Positions 12,555-25,197 of a DNA stretch of 64,000 bases are shown piece by piece. The DNA comes from Brachyhypopomus gauderio (lineage: Eukaryota > Chordata > Actinopteri > Gymnotiformes > Hypopomidae). The number at the start of each line of letters is the position of its first letter. Within the stretch, counting starts at the first letter, position 1. A model generated the notes under the pieces. That model made no database searches and was not told where the DNA came from. It saw nothing but the letters and a program-made list of their open reading frames with translations. The stretch is from the NCBI RefSeq assembly GCF_052324685.1, contig NC_135218.1, positions 25,579,179 through 25,643,178 of the forward strand, written 5' to 3'. The position numbers were made by a program, and so were the translations under genes.

Positions 12555-13062
12555 ATGTGGGTACTAGATGTGGAGAGTGTGCGTAACTCGATGGCTAGAC
12601 AGCTGGTGAGTCCAAACTGCTATTATGTATTTCCAGTATCAGCTAATGAGAGATGAAGCATCTATTTCAAGTCACATTTGTTCAGCTGGACTGATTATTT
12701 AATTGGATCCTTATCCTGTCACTCCAGCTACATTCGGGTCAAACTGATTTGTAGCTCATAAATGCACTTTAGGAATTTCTGTACTGCAGAATGATCCATG
12801 TCCAGGTACCTGTTATATGTGTATATACATGAAGCCCAGGTGAAAATAACTCTGTAAGAACAGATTTCACAGACTTTGCTATGGCAACACTACATTGTGC
12901 CAGTGCCTGTGTCCTGTAATGAAGGTTGTTCTTCTGTAGCGTGTTTCTCTGGAGAAATACCCAAGGAAGGAGCACAATGACCATCTCCCCCACCTCCCAG
13001 ACAGGACGAAGATTCCCTTCTCATCGTCTGATGACCCGGGACAGCTCGGTCACGACGTCTAG
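12555..13062 (+). CDS. candidate small gene, two terminal exons, product unknown
   Basis: I do not recognise this protein. Exon A (12555-12605, 51 nt) follows a long pyrimidine tract and CTTTCCAG. It is open in only one frame, reads MWVLDVESVRNSMARQL and ends at a strong donor GTGAGT. Exon B (12940-13062) follows TTCTTCTGTAG, joins in phase 0 and opens RVSLEKYPRKEHNDHLPHLP. It ends DPGQLGHDV then TAG, with AATAAA 155 bp further on. If the ATG that opens exon A is the start, the product is 57 residues, charged and without a signal peptide or membrane segment. Exon A could instead be internal, with coding exons further upstream. The frame match across strong splice sites, followed by a poly(A) signal, supports a real 3' gene end; the lack of known homology limits confidence. 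Confidence 0.4.
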
Positions 13063-13216
13063 GGGTCCGGATGTTATTGCCAAGGCTTCTTATTTACACT
13101 TGGGCCAACACCTCTAGCAGAAACCTCCCTAACAAGCCCACAGGCGAGCACTGTTGACAGGGCAGCAGGCACATTGTTGTGGGGTCTTGTGTCTGCTTGT
13201 CCTTCTTAATCCTGAA

Positions 13217-13222
13217 AATAAA
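13217..13222 (+). terminator. poly(A) signal AATAAA after the 12.6-13.1 kb exons
   Basis: AATAAA 155 bp downstream of the TAG of exon B, consistent with a short 3' UTR. Confidence 0.4.
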
Positions 13223-14118
13223 GACTAGTTTGTTTAACCTAATGCCTGATGTTTAATCTCCCCACATTTGTCATAGGAACAGAACTGGTCAAACATGACC
13301 GCTACAACTAAGTTAATTGCTATTTTTCTGTCAGTAACAGATCAAATTAAGATTGTATGACTAATGACAATTACAGAATATCTAATCTGGAAAGCCCTCT
13401 TTCATTTTTAACATTTCTAAAGATGTAGCTCCATCCGTTGTGTTGCCTGCATTTGGGAATATTTAGAATGTCAGGCCTTTATTAACAAAGAAAATTACTT
13501 CAAATAGTTGCTGCCCTACTGAGACTTATTGTTTAATCAACCATTCAAAAATATATTTTCAAAAGACCTTTAAATGTACAGCAGTACACTCCAGTGTAAA
13601 CAGGCAGACCAGTCAGGCACGAGCTCTGGACTCTGTCACGGGCGCTCTGGGCCACTTCAGTGCGCCGCAAATTATGCCTGAATAAATTAATGATGAGCTG
13701 GACTCTAGGCTTAGAGATTGGATCTGTTCCTGTTGTTGTTGTTGATGATTATGCCATATCACCATGGCGATCGATTACCGTCGTTTATTTATCGGTTTAG
13801 GATAACAAATGACTACCATTTCTAGGTGCATAGCAGATGACCGCGCTAGGTTAGAAATGGGGACAGAAGTGGAAGGTTTCAGTTTAGTGTAGTCGCAGCT
13901 AAATCTGTTGGACATAATGCATCACCTGATGGTTCTGGTGGCGGGGGCCGTCCTGCAATTAGGGAGATAAAGAGCTTAAATGTGTGTAGCGGCGGAGATG
14001 GCGCGTTTGCCCTGTTCCGATCTGGACATGTGGAGATAAAAGCCTTGTTTCGGTGTTTGGAGTGAAGACCTGGTCATTAGACCTAGTCCCGCTGTAGCAT
14101 TCAGCCCGGCAGAGCGCT

Positions 14119-14188
<70 letters not shown>

Positions 14189-15163
14189 GTGGATGCAGAT
14201 GGATACAGTGATGGCCATCAAGCCCGTGGAGAGTGACACTCAGGAATATTTCATCATGCATGTAGGACGGCACTCGTGTTTGTGTTAACTGTCATACTAA
14301 CATTCAAAACCCCATCGTGCTTTGACACCATTTTTGGTCTAGGCATAAAGTCTCTCCTTATGCAAACATCTTAGAGAATGTGAGCAGAGACCGCTTTGAA
14401 AAACCCACATCTGGAACGTGTCAGGAGACTTTCTCTTTCTCGTCTTCTGCTGCATCTCTGCGTGCATCTTTCTCGTGTCTCTCTCCGCCCCACCACGGAC
14501 TGGGCTATGAATAATTCAGTGTGTGTTTAATCCGCGATGAGGTGAGTTGGGTAATTAATTAAGGGGCTCCTGATTAAGCTGATGCCATCCATCTGGAGGC
14601 TGTGCTTGGGCTCCGAGCCCCTGGTGCACCTCACAGATGACCCCGGGGTCAGCCCGACACCTCCGGCAGGAGCCTTGGAGAGAAGAAACCAGCGTTCAAT
14701 GCAAACGTTTTGTCTCTAATGGAGACGCAAAAAGTGGGATATAAGGACTGGAGTAGGAACCGGTCTCTCCAAGAAGGCGATATTAACCTAGAATATGAAT
14801 AGCTCCGGGTTGTCTGGAATATGCAGAGTTGCTGGATAGCTGTATAGACACGCCATCATTAACCTGCAGTGAAATATTCATCTTATGTAAAGATACCAAA
14901 GGACGGACGGACAGAAGGAAGTTTTACTACACGCCATCGTCATGTTTTACTAATGCTCATGACCTTTTCAGGTGTGGTTTTGTTAGCTCAAATGTGACAA
15001 GACTTGTCTGGACTGCAAAGAGTGACACTGCAATTAATTTCAAATCAGTAATCTTCTAGCTAAGCACCTAAAAATGCAATACAAAAAAAGGTCTAAGTGA
15101 GCATATTCTCAATGCAAATTGAAGCATTCACACACCTAATGCAAAACGCATCATGCCAGCTGA
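13223..15163. other. spacer without recognised gene; (GA)n at 14118-14184
   Basis: Unique sequence apart from a (GA)n tract interrupted by a short G run at 14143-14149. The frames across it are low-complexity. Confidence 0.6.
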
Positions 15164-15171
15164 GCTCATAC

Positions 15172-15326
15172 CAGAGCCGGAGTGGCTAATCGGGAGATTC
15201 GGGAGGATTCCCGATGGGCCGGCTCATGTCAGTCTCTAGTTTGGGCCGATTGGGAGGGAAAAATAATTTTGGGCCGGATTTGGGCATGAAACTCCCGGGC
15301 TGAAAAAGTGTCCCACTCCGGCCCTG
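15172..15326. mobile_element. hAT-type MITE, 155 bp, target duplication GCTCATAC
   Basis: The termini are CAGAGCCGGAGTGG and, inverted, CAGGGCCGGAGTGG. The element is flanked by perfect 8-bp direct repeats GCTCATAC at 15164-15171 and 15327-15334. A CAG..CTG border and an 8-bp duplication are hallmarks of hAT elements. It has no coding capacity. Confidence 0.88.
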
Positions 15327-15334
15327 GCTCATAC

Positions 15335-16857
15335 ACAACACGAAGAGAAAAGAGCTTTAAAACTCGGAGCTGCTGTGAGTTCGCACGCGGAGCCCCTCAC
15401 TGCACTCGACCCAGGACTCGTTTGTCTTCCTGGATGAGCGTCAGCTTCTAAAATAAGCCTGCAGTGAGTCAACCCCGCTAGCCCAGAAACAGTTAACCAC
15501 TCGTCATGATATTATGCACCATGAACTTATTAGTTCAGTTAGTTTTGCATTCATTGTTCAGGCACGAGCACGATTTGCCGTTATTTTTTTAACTGGTCAT
15601 TTGATTAGAAATGAACTACTGCCATCTCGTGGAAGGTCGATGCAACTACACAATGATGCTTTTCCACTTCCGTAATCAAAATGTAGGGTTACTGCCTCCT
15701 TACATTATGTGAACCGCAGCCGTTAGTGTATCAGCAAAACTCATTTCTAACCCTAAATAAATAATCCCTGCTGACTTCCTATTGGCCATATAGTGCACAG
15801 CAAACGCCACAGAAGTCACAGTCACAGTTTTACAAAATAAGAATTCAACAGGAAATATGGCACTAGCAGAATTTCAGCCAATCAACACATCTCGTGCAGA
15901 ACTTGGTAATGATCAAATAAGCTACATTAGGTTAATTAAATTAGTCATAAAACGGCTCCAGTTCAGACGCCTTATTCTAGTCTTTTTAATAACAAAGCCG
16001 CCATTATTCCTTCTGTCATTATTCCTTCAGTAGATGGTGCCCCCTCGTTAACAGATTTTGAGGTGTCCAGCTTAAATCTTGGAGAGGTTCTTATGCTCAA
16101 AATGGTCTTGTTCAACTCCTCCACAAAATGTCTTCAACCTGTTGTGGCTTGCGTAGGCATAGTAGCAGGAAAACACTCGACACTAAACAACGTCGTGTTG
16201 ACCTTGGAGAGTCTGTCAGGAGGCCTCATCTATATTCACAGTGATTTCACTGAGGTATGGATAATGCATTGTGCCTAATTCATTGCTCACCCATTCTTAT
16301 TCCTTGCACTCATTTTTAATTTACCCTCCACACACCCTGAACTGGATCTCACAGCGTCAGAGATGCAACAATGCTGCAGTAACCCTGAGGCACTGCAGAC
16401 TGCAATCACAAACAGGCTTCAATGCCCAATTTAGCACCGCGTTATCAAGGCACCGTGTTTGGGGGACATAATCAGAACTCAGCAATTAGGTTGTAATAGC
16501 CTTTCTCTCTACTCTTTCCTTTCCTCTCTTTCAATCTCTCCCTGCCTCGTTCTCCCTCTCTTTTGATCTTCCTCCCTCTCCCTTCCTCTTCCTCTGTCTC
16601 TCTCCCTCTCATGGGCGGATTATGCTACGATATCCTGTAGAGTCTACAGTGTAGACTGTCAGATGTCTTATCCACTAAATAACCTATTATATTTTGTCAT
16701 CATTCACTCTGAGGAACCCTCACTGCAACACGCAATACAGCATATTGTGAGCATGTCGGTGTTTGTTTATATGAGGTTGAGAGAGAGACGTCCAGTCAAG
16801 AAAATCCAATAAAGTATGAAGGATATGTTCACACTAGCATCTAGCACATTAGCATGG
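15335..16857. other. spacer, no recognised gene
   Basis: Unique sequence with a pyrimidine-rich patch at about 16500-16610. Frames at 16063-16278 and 16271-16471 show no domain or splice context. Confidence 0.55.
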
Positions 16858-17155
16858 CCACTTTTTCTAAACGGACTGCTCTCTCTCTAAACGGGGCGCT
16901 CTCTCTAAACAGGAAACTCTCTCTAAACAGACCACTCTCTCTCTCTAAACGGGCCGCTCTCTTTAAACGTATCGCTCTCTCTAAATGTGCCACCCTCTCT
17001 AAATGGGAAACTCTCTCTAAAAGGACCGCTCTCTCTCTCTCTCTACGCGGGCTGCTCTCTCTAAACAGCAAACTTTCTATACGGGATACTTTCATGGGCC
17101 TGCACTCTACAGCATGTTCTCTATAAACAGCACAATCTCTCTAAAAGAACCACTC
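16858..17155. repeat. degenerate CTCTCTAAACGGNN minisatellite
   Basis: About 16 imperfect units of 14-20 bp of the form CTCTCTCTAAACGGGCCG. The Leu/Ser/Arg-rich frames on both strands come from the repeat. Confidence 0.8.
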
Positions 17156-18235
17156 TGCCTGAACACGCAACTTTATTCATACTCAGCAGATTAAAAGAAG
17201 AAAAAGAAGATGTTTTTTTTTAAACAGCCTTGTCTGTAATTTCCTTGTGTGTGTTCTCTATGCCAGGAGTCTAGCCCGGTTGTAGACTGCGTCTTTGCCA
17301 GACGTCTAGTCTGTAGACTGTAGACTAATGTACTTGCTGGATTGGCTTTCCTCCTCAGCAGCATTACTGTTACGTCTTTGTGCTTCACTTCCATGCAGTG
17401 TCTTGCCATGTGGTTTTGTTTTGGTTTCTGAGCTCCGCCCAAGAGCTTCGCCCTTGTCTTATGTACACACACCAGTGTCTCTCGTCCTGCTCATCGGTTC
17501 TCTGTCCTGTCTGAGTAAAGGTCGCCCCATCCGTTTTTCTCTCTTCATCTTTCCTTGTTCGGTTATTTCTTTTGACTCCTGTCATCCTCTTTAACTGAAC
17601 CTCGCTTGCATCTGCACCCTCATCTTCATTTGTTAGAATGGACAAGAACTTCCACCGTGGAGACAGCAAAGAACTATTTAAGTCAATATCATCTGCGAAG
17701 TCCTTTAAATGTAAATGTTCTCCTGTTTGGGTAGTAGGGAGAGAGAAGGTTACTCTCCTCTCTACTGAGTAGAAGAAATAGTGGTGTCATGTTGGCGTAC
17801 TGGGCAATGAACGCAGTGAACTGACTGGTCAATTTAACTCACAACCCTTCTGACTTTTCCACTCACTGGCCCTGTTCTAATGTTATGCTAAAGCTACGTT
17901 CAGAATTCTCTTCCCTCACTCTTTATGTTCAACTGAACTATTGAATCTGTAGCTCAATTACACTCAACATTTCCATCTGTTCTGGGGTAATACATTATTT
18001 GTATTATATCGGGCGGAGTCGACTTTAACAGTGCTGGAGATAAAATGCTAAAGAATAACTTTCTTTTTCACATCATCACATTTCATATTCATATTGAGTG
18101 ACCCATGAAGGTAATAATAATAGCACAGCGCTGCCCTGTCACATGATCCAGTATCTGACTCTGGATAAAAGTCACATGACCTACACTGTCAGGGACAAAG
18201 CATCCACCACCAGAACCTCCACCAAGGAAGGTTAT

Positions 18236-18276
<41 letters not shown>

Positions 18277-19401
18277 TTAATGAAGATTTTTTTTTTTAGA
18301 AATGTTTTGAAGAGCATGTTGAAATCCATGCTGTATTATATGAAGATCATTGCATTTCATAAAGTAATTCTCTTTCAGTATCCATACATACAGCAGGCTC
18401 ATGATGGAACAGCTTTGGAATGTTAACCGTAGACCACAGGAAATCATGGAAAATTGAAAGCATTCGGTTTGCATTCTTCAGACACACTACATACTTTCCC
18501 GAACAGAGGGGTTTTGGGGTTTGATCACTGTATGCTGAAAGACAGCATTACCTTGACTGAAAACTACACAACGCAATGCAGACAAAGGCAATGCGACATT
18601 CAGTAAGCTCTTTCCCACTCTTGGACCTCAGGCATACTTGCAAACAACGTTTTCAAAGTTTTTTTATCTTCACTCTTGTTCATGGAAAAGTTCAATACAT
18701 TAGTGGTGACAGCGGGAGGCTAAATCAGACCTCTGGCAACCCTTCCTGCTCAGAAGCTCTAATCCCTTTGCATAGCTGAATCAGGGCCTGCATCCATTTA
18801 TGGCCTATACCAAATAAAAATAACCCCAGTGGGCTGCTTCCCTGCCTTGCCTGTGGTCTCACCGGTCTGGGAGAAAAACCACGCCAGGGCCCCGTCTTCC
18901 TCCTGGGACCACGTCTTCCCCGCCACAAGGCCTGAAAGTGGGGACGACAGGGGTGGGGCGACAGACTGGCCTGAGCAGATTCAACTAACACATATTTAAA
19001 GACACGGTTTCACCCATCCTCCTTGGAAACAGGAAGTAGCTATGCTTATCATTTACGTAAGCCCGTGTAAGTAAGGAAGCCCATAGCAAACAAAACACCG
19101 CGGCAGGCTGAGGAAAAGCACTTTGGGTGTAGTGCCACATCTTGGAATGTCCATATCTGAGCATATTTTGTCACCAAAACCAAGACACACAGTAAATCTG
19201 GAAAGTTGTTGTTGACGTTGTTTCCCACACATCCACCATGAACGTCATCATCTTCCCCTGACTGACTAACCGGCGTTGAGGACACCTCACACTAAACATC
19301 AGTCTGCTGACATACAGGGGGAGGAGGACGGAAATGAATGAGGTGAAAGATATTTGGTGTTTCCACAGACTGGTCTGGGAACAAACCTAAACACTAACCA
19401 G
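17156..19401. other. spacer, no recognised gene; (GT)n at 18241-18275
   Basis: Mostly unique sequence. Short frames of 60-94 codons on both strands have no recognisable domain and no conserved start or splice signals. Confidence 0.55.
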
Positions 19402-19538
19402 TATAGGAGTAGCTCAGTGGTTAAGGTACCCGATTAGTAACTGGACGGTTTCCAGTTCAAGCTCCACCATGTTTCCATTGTTGGCCTTCAGCATCAATAA
19501 TCATTTTTCTCTGTTGAGAAACTGGAGCAACACCTTGC
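19402..19538 (+). mobile_element. tRNA-derived SINE-like element
   Basis: A pol III A-box TAGCTCAGTGG is at 19410-19420 and a B-box-like AGTTCAAGCTCC at 19454-19465, with tRNA-like spacing. The acceptor-stem pairing of a real tRNA is missing. The right end merges into the 19-bp minisatellite. The SINE family is not named. Confidence 0.55.
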
Positions 19539-20116
19539 TAAGGCTAACTCTATGTTCTAAGGCTAACTCTATGTTCTAAGGCTAACTCTATGTTCTAAGG
19601 CTAACTCTATGTTCTAAGGCTAACTCTATGTTCTAAGGCTAACTCTTAGCTCTAAGGCTAACTCTTAGCTCTAAGGCTAACTCTATGTTCTAAGGCTAAC
19701 TCTTAGCTCTAAGGCTAACTCTATGTTCTAAGGTAGGGTGACCATTTTTTTTTTTTGGGAAAACCAGGACGCTGTGTGTAAGTTGTCGAGCGGGGGGGGG
19801 GGGGGGGGGGGGGGGGTTGGCGAACGTAAGTTGTTGGTTCTCCGCCAGTTGAGTATGATGAAGCTCAACTGATGAGGCTCAGGGATTCCATGTCATACAG
19901 CGCCGTGCTCAGGGTCCTAGTGCCTGTAGAATTAATGGCCCGATTAACGTAATTTAAAAACCAGGACATTTCCACAGTTTTAAAAAATATCCCGGGACGC
20001 CCGGGACAGGACGTGAAATACGGACATGTCCCGGGAAATACGGACGTTTGGTCACCCTATTCTAAGGCTAACTCTTAGCTCTAAGGCTAACTCTATGTTC
20101 TAAGGCTAACTCTTTG
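19539..20116. repeat. 19-bp minisatellite interrupted by a hAT MITE
   Basis: Units of AAGGCTAACTCTATGTTCT, with an AACTCTTAGCTCT variant, run from 19539 to 19733. They resume at 20060 after the 326-bp insertion and end near 20116, where a second MITE begins. Confidence 0.9.
19734..20059. mobile_element. hAT-type MITE, 326 bp, inserted in the minisatellite
   Basis: Terminal inverted repeats are TAGGGTGACCA and TGGTCACCCTA. The 8-bp target duplication TTCTAAGG is at 19726-19733 and 20060-20067 and is itself part of the minisatellite unit. The element contains a long G run at about 19792-19816 followed by GGCGAACGTAAGTTGTTG. It is non-coding. Confidence 0.88.
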
Positions 20117-20124
20117 ATCTAGTT

Positions 20125-20394
20125 CAGGGGTGCTCATTACGTCGATCGCGAAGGAAGTGTCGGTCGATCGCGAAGGAATGTGCGTAGATCGCGTCACATA
20201 AAATAGTAGTAGATGAATCGCACATCTGCACTGACGGTTGTATTTTGATTGACATTCACGGTAGCCAATCTGCAATCCCCCCCCCCCCCCCCCCCCCCCC
20301 GCGCTCAACAAATTACGTTCGCCGCCACCCCGGTAGATCTTTCTGACTTGGTCATCTTATAAGTAGCTCGCAAGCTGAAAACTGGGCACCCCTG
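20125..20394. mobile_element. hAT-type MITE, 270 bp, target duplication ATCTAGTT
   Basis: The ends are CAGGGGTGCTCA and, inverted, CAGGGGTGCCCA, flanked by ATCTAGTT at 20117-20124 and 20395-20402. It contains a C run at about 20277-20300 followed by GCGCTCAACAAATTACGTTC. It is only 65 bp from the previous MITE. It is non-coding; the 72-codon frame across it is spurious. Confidence 0.88.
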
Positions 20395-20402
20395 ATCTAG
20401 TT

Positions 20403-20764
20403 GATCACATTCTATGTGCTTGTCTACACACGGAGCAGGATTGGCACTGTGGTGTGCAGATTCCTGGGTCTTGGTGATGGATTCTGGTGAGCAACATATC
20501 TCCTTTCTGCTGTTCTGTTCTACTGCTACAGTACAAAGTGCCTCTCTGCAACAGAGTTGGACATTCCAGGTTCAGAAAGTAAAAGTCCTCACCAAGATTT
20601 TGCCCAGGCTTCCTGGATTGTGTTGATTCCACTAATTGTACTTGGCTTGCATTAATTAGAAAATCCAGCAAGCTTGAGTAAAATCCTGGGAAGGAGTTTT
20701 ACTTTCTGATCCTGGAATGTCCACCTCTGCTCTACACATCCCTTCAGCAGTTGTTACTTGAACC

Positions 20765-20808
<44 letters not shown>

Positions 20809-21770
20809 GTTACAGATACCACTCGGCCTGGTTTAACTGTTGTAAACAAAATGTTTCAAAGAAACATTTTATGATAAAAGAAAAAAAGGAATTAAAATAA
20901 ACTGTATACAAATAAGGATAATAATGTAGGCCTAATATCAAAATAATAATTTTGCAAGTCCAAAGCCCTAATGGGTGGATGATATTGTCATGTGGACATG
21001 TGGAATAATGGGTTTGATAACAACGAGTCAGAGTATAAAAGGACTTTGGAAGAAAGCTATAAAGTAAGATTGGCTGTTAACCTCAGCGGTCTGTAGGTGG
21101 ATTAACGAGGACTGACTGGCTCACTGACTGACTGGAGTAACAGTGGAGGAAGAGCAGTACTAACTTTAAGCATTTCTAAGTATTTCCCGAGCCACAGATG
21201 CTAGCAGGAAACTGAACCTCAGTGCAGCTCCTGGCTTCCCCAGAAAACTGTCATTCACACGGACAGCATCACTGTTTGCAGGCAGTTCAAGATCAGTACC
21301 GGCAGGTGCGAACAAGTCAGTTCATAGCATCTGCCATTTTACCCTTGAGTTACTGATACGTGGGTGTGACGCACTGAGACAAAAATGCAGGATAAGAATT
21401 TAAAAACATTTTGTCTGGGCTTCCATAGTTAACTTGAGATCCGCAAGATCGGGTGGATCTCCAAAGCAGTGATCTATTAAATATAACTTTGTCATGTATG
21501 AAATCAGTCAGACATGAAGAAATGATCTGGTCATATACATTATGTGGTCACATACAGTCTTTAACTCTCTGATAGCCTCGCTAAGGGAATAGGCTATTTA
21601 CCTGAGGGGTATTTACCTGAGGGGTATTTACCTGAGGGGTATTTAACTGAGGGGTATTAACTGAGGGGTATTTAACCATAGTGAGCTCTGCTGTTTGAGG
21701 GTCTCTGCACTAGTTGTTGTTTGTGAACTACGGTGCTCATGTTGACATAGTTTACCACTAGAGAGCGACG
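20403..21770. other. region upstream of sphk1; no other gene
   Basis: Contains (CA)n at 20766-20806 and a 15-bp tandem GGGGTATTTACCTGA, about 5 units, at 21593-21675. This is the likely sphk1 promoter and 5' UTR region; no TATA box can be assigned with confidence. Confidence 0.5.
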
Positions 21771-21910
21771 TGTCAAACTCTCCTGCAGCCCTGAACTCCG
21801 CTCTCTCTCCCTCTCCTTCTCTCTTTCTCTCCGTCTCATATAACTGGTCTGTTCATCCTAGTTGGTGTTCTGGTGCTCGGCACGCGCTGCGGACCGCGCG
21901 CTCGGTACGG

Positions 21911-22337
21911 ATGGAGCACGCGAAGACAGACGCACCCGTTCGGAACGGGACGTTTCATGTGCCCATGTACGGAGAATTCACGTCCAGGCACAACAGAAAG
22001 ACCCGGTACGCGTTGAGCTTGACGGAACGAGACCTCACGGTTCAGAAGATCACGTCGTCGTCGCAGGCTGGGCGAGGGAAAGTCGTCTTCAACTTGAGAG
22101 ACTGTATCGGCTGCCGCGCGCACCGGACCGACGAGCCCGCCGACGTGGCCGCGTGTTTCACCGCTTATTTCTACCCGTTCAAGAAGCGCTGGGCGAGCTC
22201 CGGTGTTTCCCGGCAGAGAGTGGAGCAGTGCTTCGAGGTCGCATCCACCCAAGACCCACACTGGAATCTGCAGGAAGCTCAAAGATGGGCTGGAGCCATC
22301 AGCGACGGGTCCGTCCGGAACCGGCCGCAGAAAACAG
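21911..22337 (+). CDS. sphk1: sphk1 exon 1 (N-terminal extension)
   Basis: The ATG at 21911 lies in a GC-rich context and opens MEHAKTDAPVRNGTFHVPMY. The exon ends in phase 1 at AAAACAG with donor GTGAGC. An upstream in-frame ATG at 21770 precedes a CT-rich stretch and is judged to be 5' UTR. The PH-like block matches the SPHK2-type N-terminus. Confidence 0.85.
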
Positions 22338-24972
22338 GTGAGCTTCTTCTACTTTGGGCTTTTGGAAATGCAAAGTTGTACAGGCCTGTAATCTAGTTGT
22401 TATATACACACACAGTGAGAAACAGCAGGAACTGTTTAGGAAACACGGGCTCAGGTGTGGTGTTCGGTGCCGGTGTAACCTACATGCAGGTAAATAAAAA
22501 AGTCATGGGTCCGGTAATGGATATACACTCCACGTAATTACATGGCCAGAAATGCACTTCAATCATAGTACCGAAACCTCTTTCGACTTTTTCAAAGCTT
22601 ATTCAAAACTTATTCAGGCTCAATACAGTTTCCGATAAACGAGCAGCGATAAAAGCATTCAAACATACTTCATTTCACGTTAAATAAATGGAGCATCTGG
22701 TCATACAGCGTCCATTTCCCCCAAATGACCCAAATGGTTCTCTCTCCCTCTTATCATTATAAGTTCTAGTTAGTCTGACGGCAAACTCCAATATTAGTGC
22801 CATTCAAAACTGTCTAGTCTCGCAGACGAGGAACACAAAGACACCAAGATCGTACACTCGGCTACCTCGTTTTCTTAATGCCTGTGTAATTCTAGGTCTG
22901 TGTAATGCAGTACTAATTCAACCACTCAAACGGAAGAGCAGCATCCACAATCGATTGATTTGGACCCACATAGCACGCAATGAGTTGTCGCAGTCCAAGA
23001 AGCACAACAGAGATCTCTAGATGATGCGTTTCATTGTTTTCTATACATTTAAGACACTCTTAAAGCTAACCTTTATGACTGAATTGGAACAAAGTATACA
23101 CTGTGGGATTCTCGACCTTCAGAAGTGAAGTTGGACATCTATCTGTGAACCTTTGCATGCCCCCATTGCAGAAATGGCATTCAAAAGAAATATCTAACAT
23201 TATAAGATGACGCTATCATGTAAGAACTGTACAATATTGTCTAGTCTAGAGTCAAAGAACTGCTGTAGTTTCAGTATTTACAGATTTCGCCAAAATAAGC
23301 ACTTGTGCCAACTAACATCCCAGAAAGTGTCAGTGTAAACATTTTAAGTTTTCAAAAAAGTACTTTGTTTTACTCAGGAGCTGATACCTTATTTTGTCCT
23401 CTGCAAGACAATGTAAGACAAGGTCACCTAATATTATATATATATGTGTGACACTCAAATGTTTTCATCATCAATCCTCATGAAATAATGTATAAATGAA
23501 TTGGACATGGGCGTCTTGGAGACTGAGCGTGGCATATCGCGTAGGTGTTCCCAGGCAGCACCAGACGTCAGTTCTGTGTGTCTGTCATGTGACGTGGTTG
23601 ACGGCTGGCCTGTGGCCTCACTGTGCCAGATGGCTGGAGGGGTGGCCCCTGCTGTCCAGGTTGGAGACCCCGTGCCTTCACACAGAACATATGTCACCAG
23701 ACTCCATTCAGCTCAAACACTCAACTCTGAACAACTGATTCCACTTCAAACATTGAACCCAAAAGCAAATTCTCTGTCAAGCTGCTCCGTAGGATGCTAC
23801 TCTGGTGTCTTTTTTTTGTCACCACAAAATCCACCATCTTGCTAATCTTAATAGTGGCCACGTGAGTGCTCTTTGGATGGAGTCTATAATAATGACGCTG
23901 GAGTTGTCATAGTCTGTGTGTGTCTCCCGGCTGTGGGAACCAGACCTAAGATGATGACTCCCCAATCCCAGCCTTCATCACAAGGGTACGCCGAAACGGA
24001 TCTGTTAACAGTGACACGGGTATAAATTACTCAAGAGAGGGATCACCTGCTATCTCTTTTTATCTGATTATTTTTCCTTCAAACACTCTTTGTGAGCTCA
24101 AGGCATGATTTCAATGCATACAAGGATATCTGGTAGTTAATGACCAATTAATGTAAATGACGAACAGCAGTGTACAGCTGATAAAATTAAGTATTTGGTT
24201 TTTTTTCTTAAATAAAAAGCACATTCTAATGTAATGGAACTACATGTTGAGACCTCCTGTATTACCTGAATACGTCATGTTGGATTAGGGTCAGCGTGAA
24301 ACATGGCAACCTTTCAGGACGGAGGCTGCACACCGCTGGGTCTGATGGGTCTGAAATCAAAGTTACAAATAAATAAGGTATTAAATGGCAAGAGCCTCAA
24401 TTCTCATTGAAATTTAGCAACATTGTGACAATTCCAACAATGATCATAACATTTTAAAGAATCTCTGATCATTTTTTGCAAGATTTGCAGAATTCTTTAT
24501 TTGCTTTGTTATAATTTTTTATTGTCCTATCAGGACGGACATTACATCAGTTATGTCATTGCGCTCTCTAAAGTAGCGGTGGTGTTTGACATGAGTGTTT
24601 TGTCTAGCAGTCCTGATCACTGTGTGTTTATCAATGCGCAGTCGGGGGAGGGGAGGGGGGGGGGGGGGGGGGCTCTGTGTTAGTCGTGCAGCTCTATCAC
24701 TGCCTGTGACGGCGGGCTGCATCAAACGGCACTGCAGTTCCAACACCAACGTTCAGACACAGTCATACTGTAAATGACATCTCCACATGAAGCGCCACTA
24801 CACACACATGCGTTTGGTGTGTGTGGTTCTTCCTAATGCTCGTCTAATGCTCGTCTAATGCTCGTCTAATGCTCGTCTAATGCTCGTCTTTCTCCGTAGT
24901 AGAAGTGTCCTTGGATCCCTGAGTTTTCTGTCTAGAGTACACCTCCTGTTCTTTAAAAGAGCTTTAGCCAGG

Positions 24973-25041
<69 letters not shown>

Positions 25042-25132
25042 GAAACCACTACTTGAGAAGAGTCGAGGTGTGTGTGTGTGTGTGTGTGTGTGAGAAGAAA
25101 CCACTACTTGAGAAGAGTCGATGTGTGTGTGT

Positions 25133-25197
<65 letters not shown>

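Noticed and set aside
19410..19480. Functional tRNA gene
   Set aside because: A- and B-box are present but acceptor-stem pairing and a proper anticodon arm are not; better explained as a SINE.
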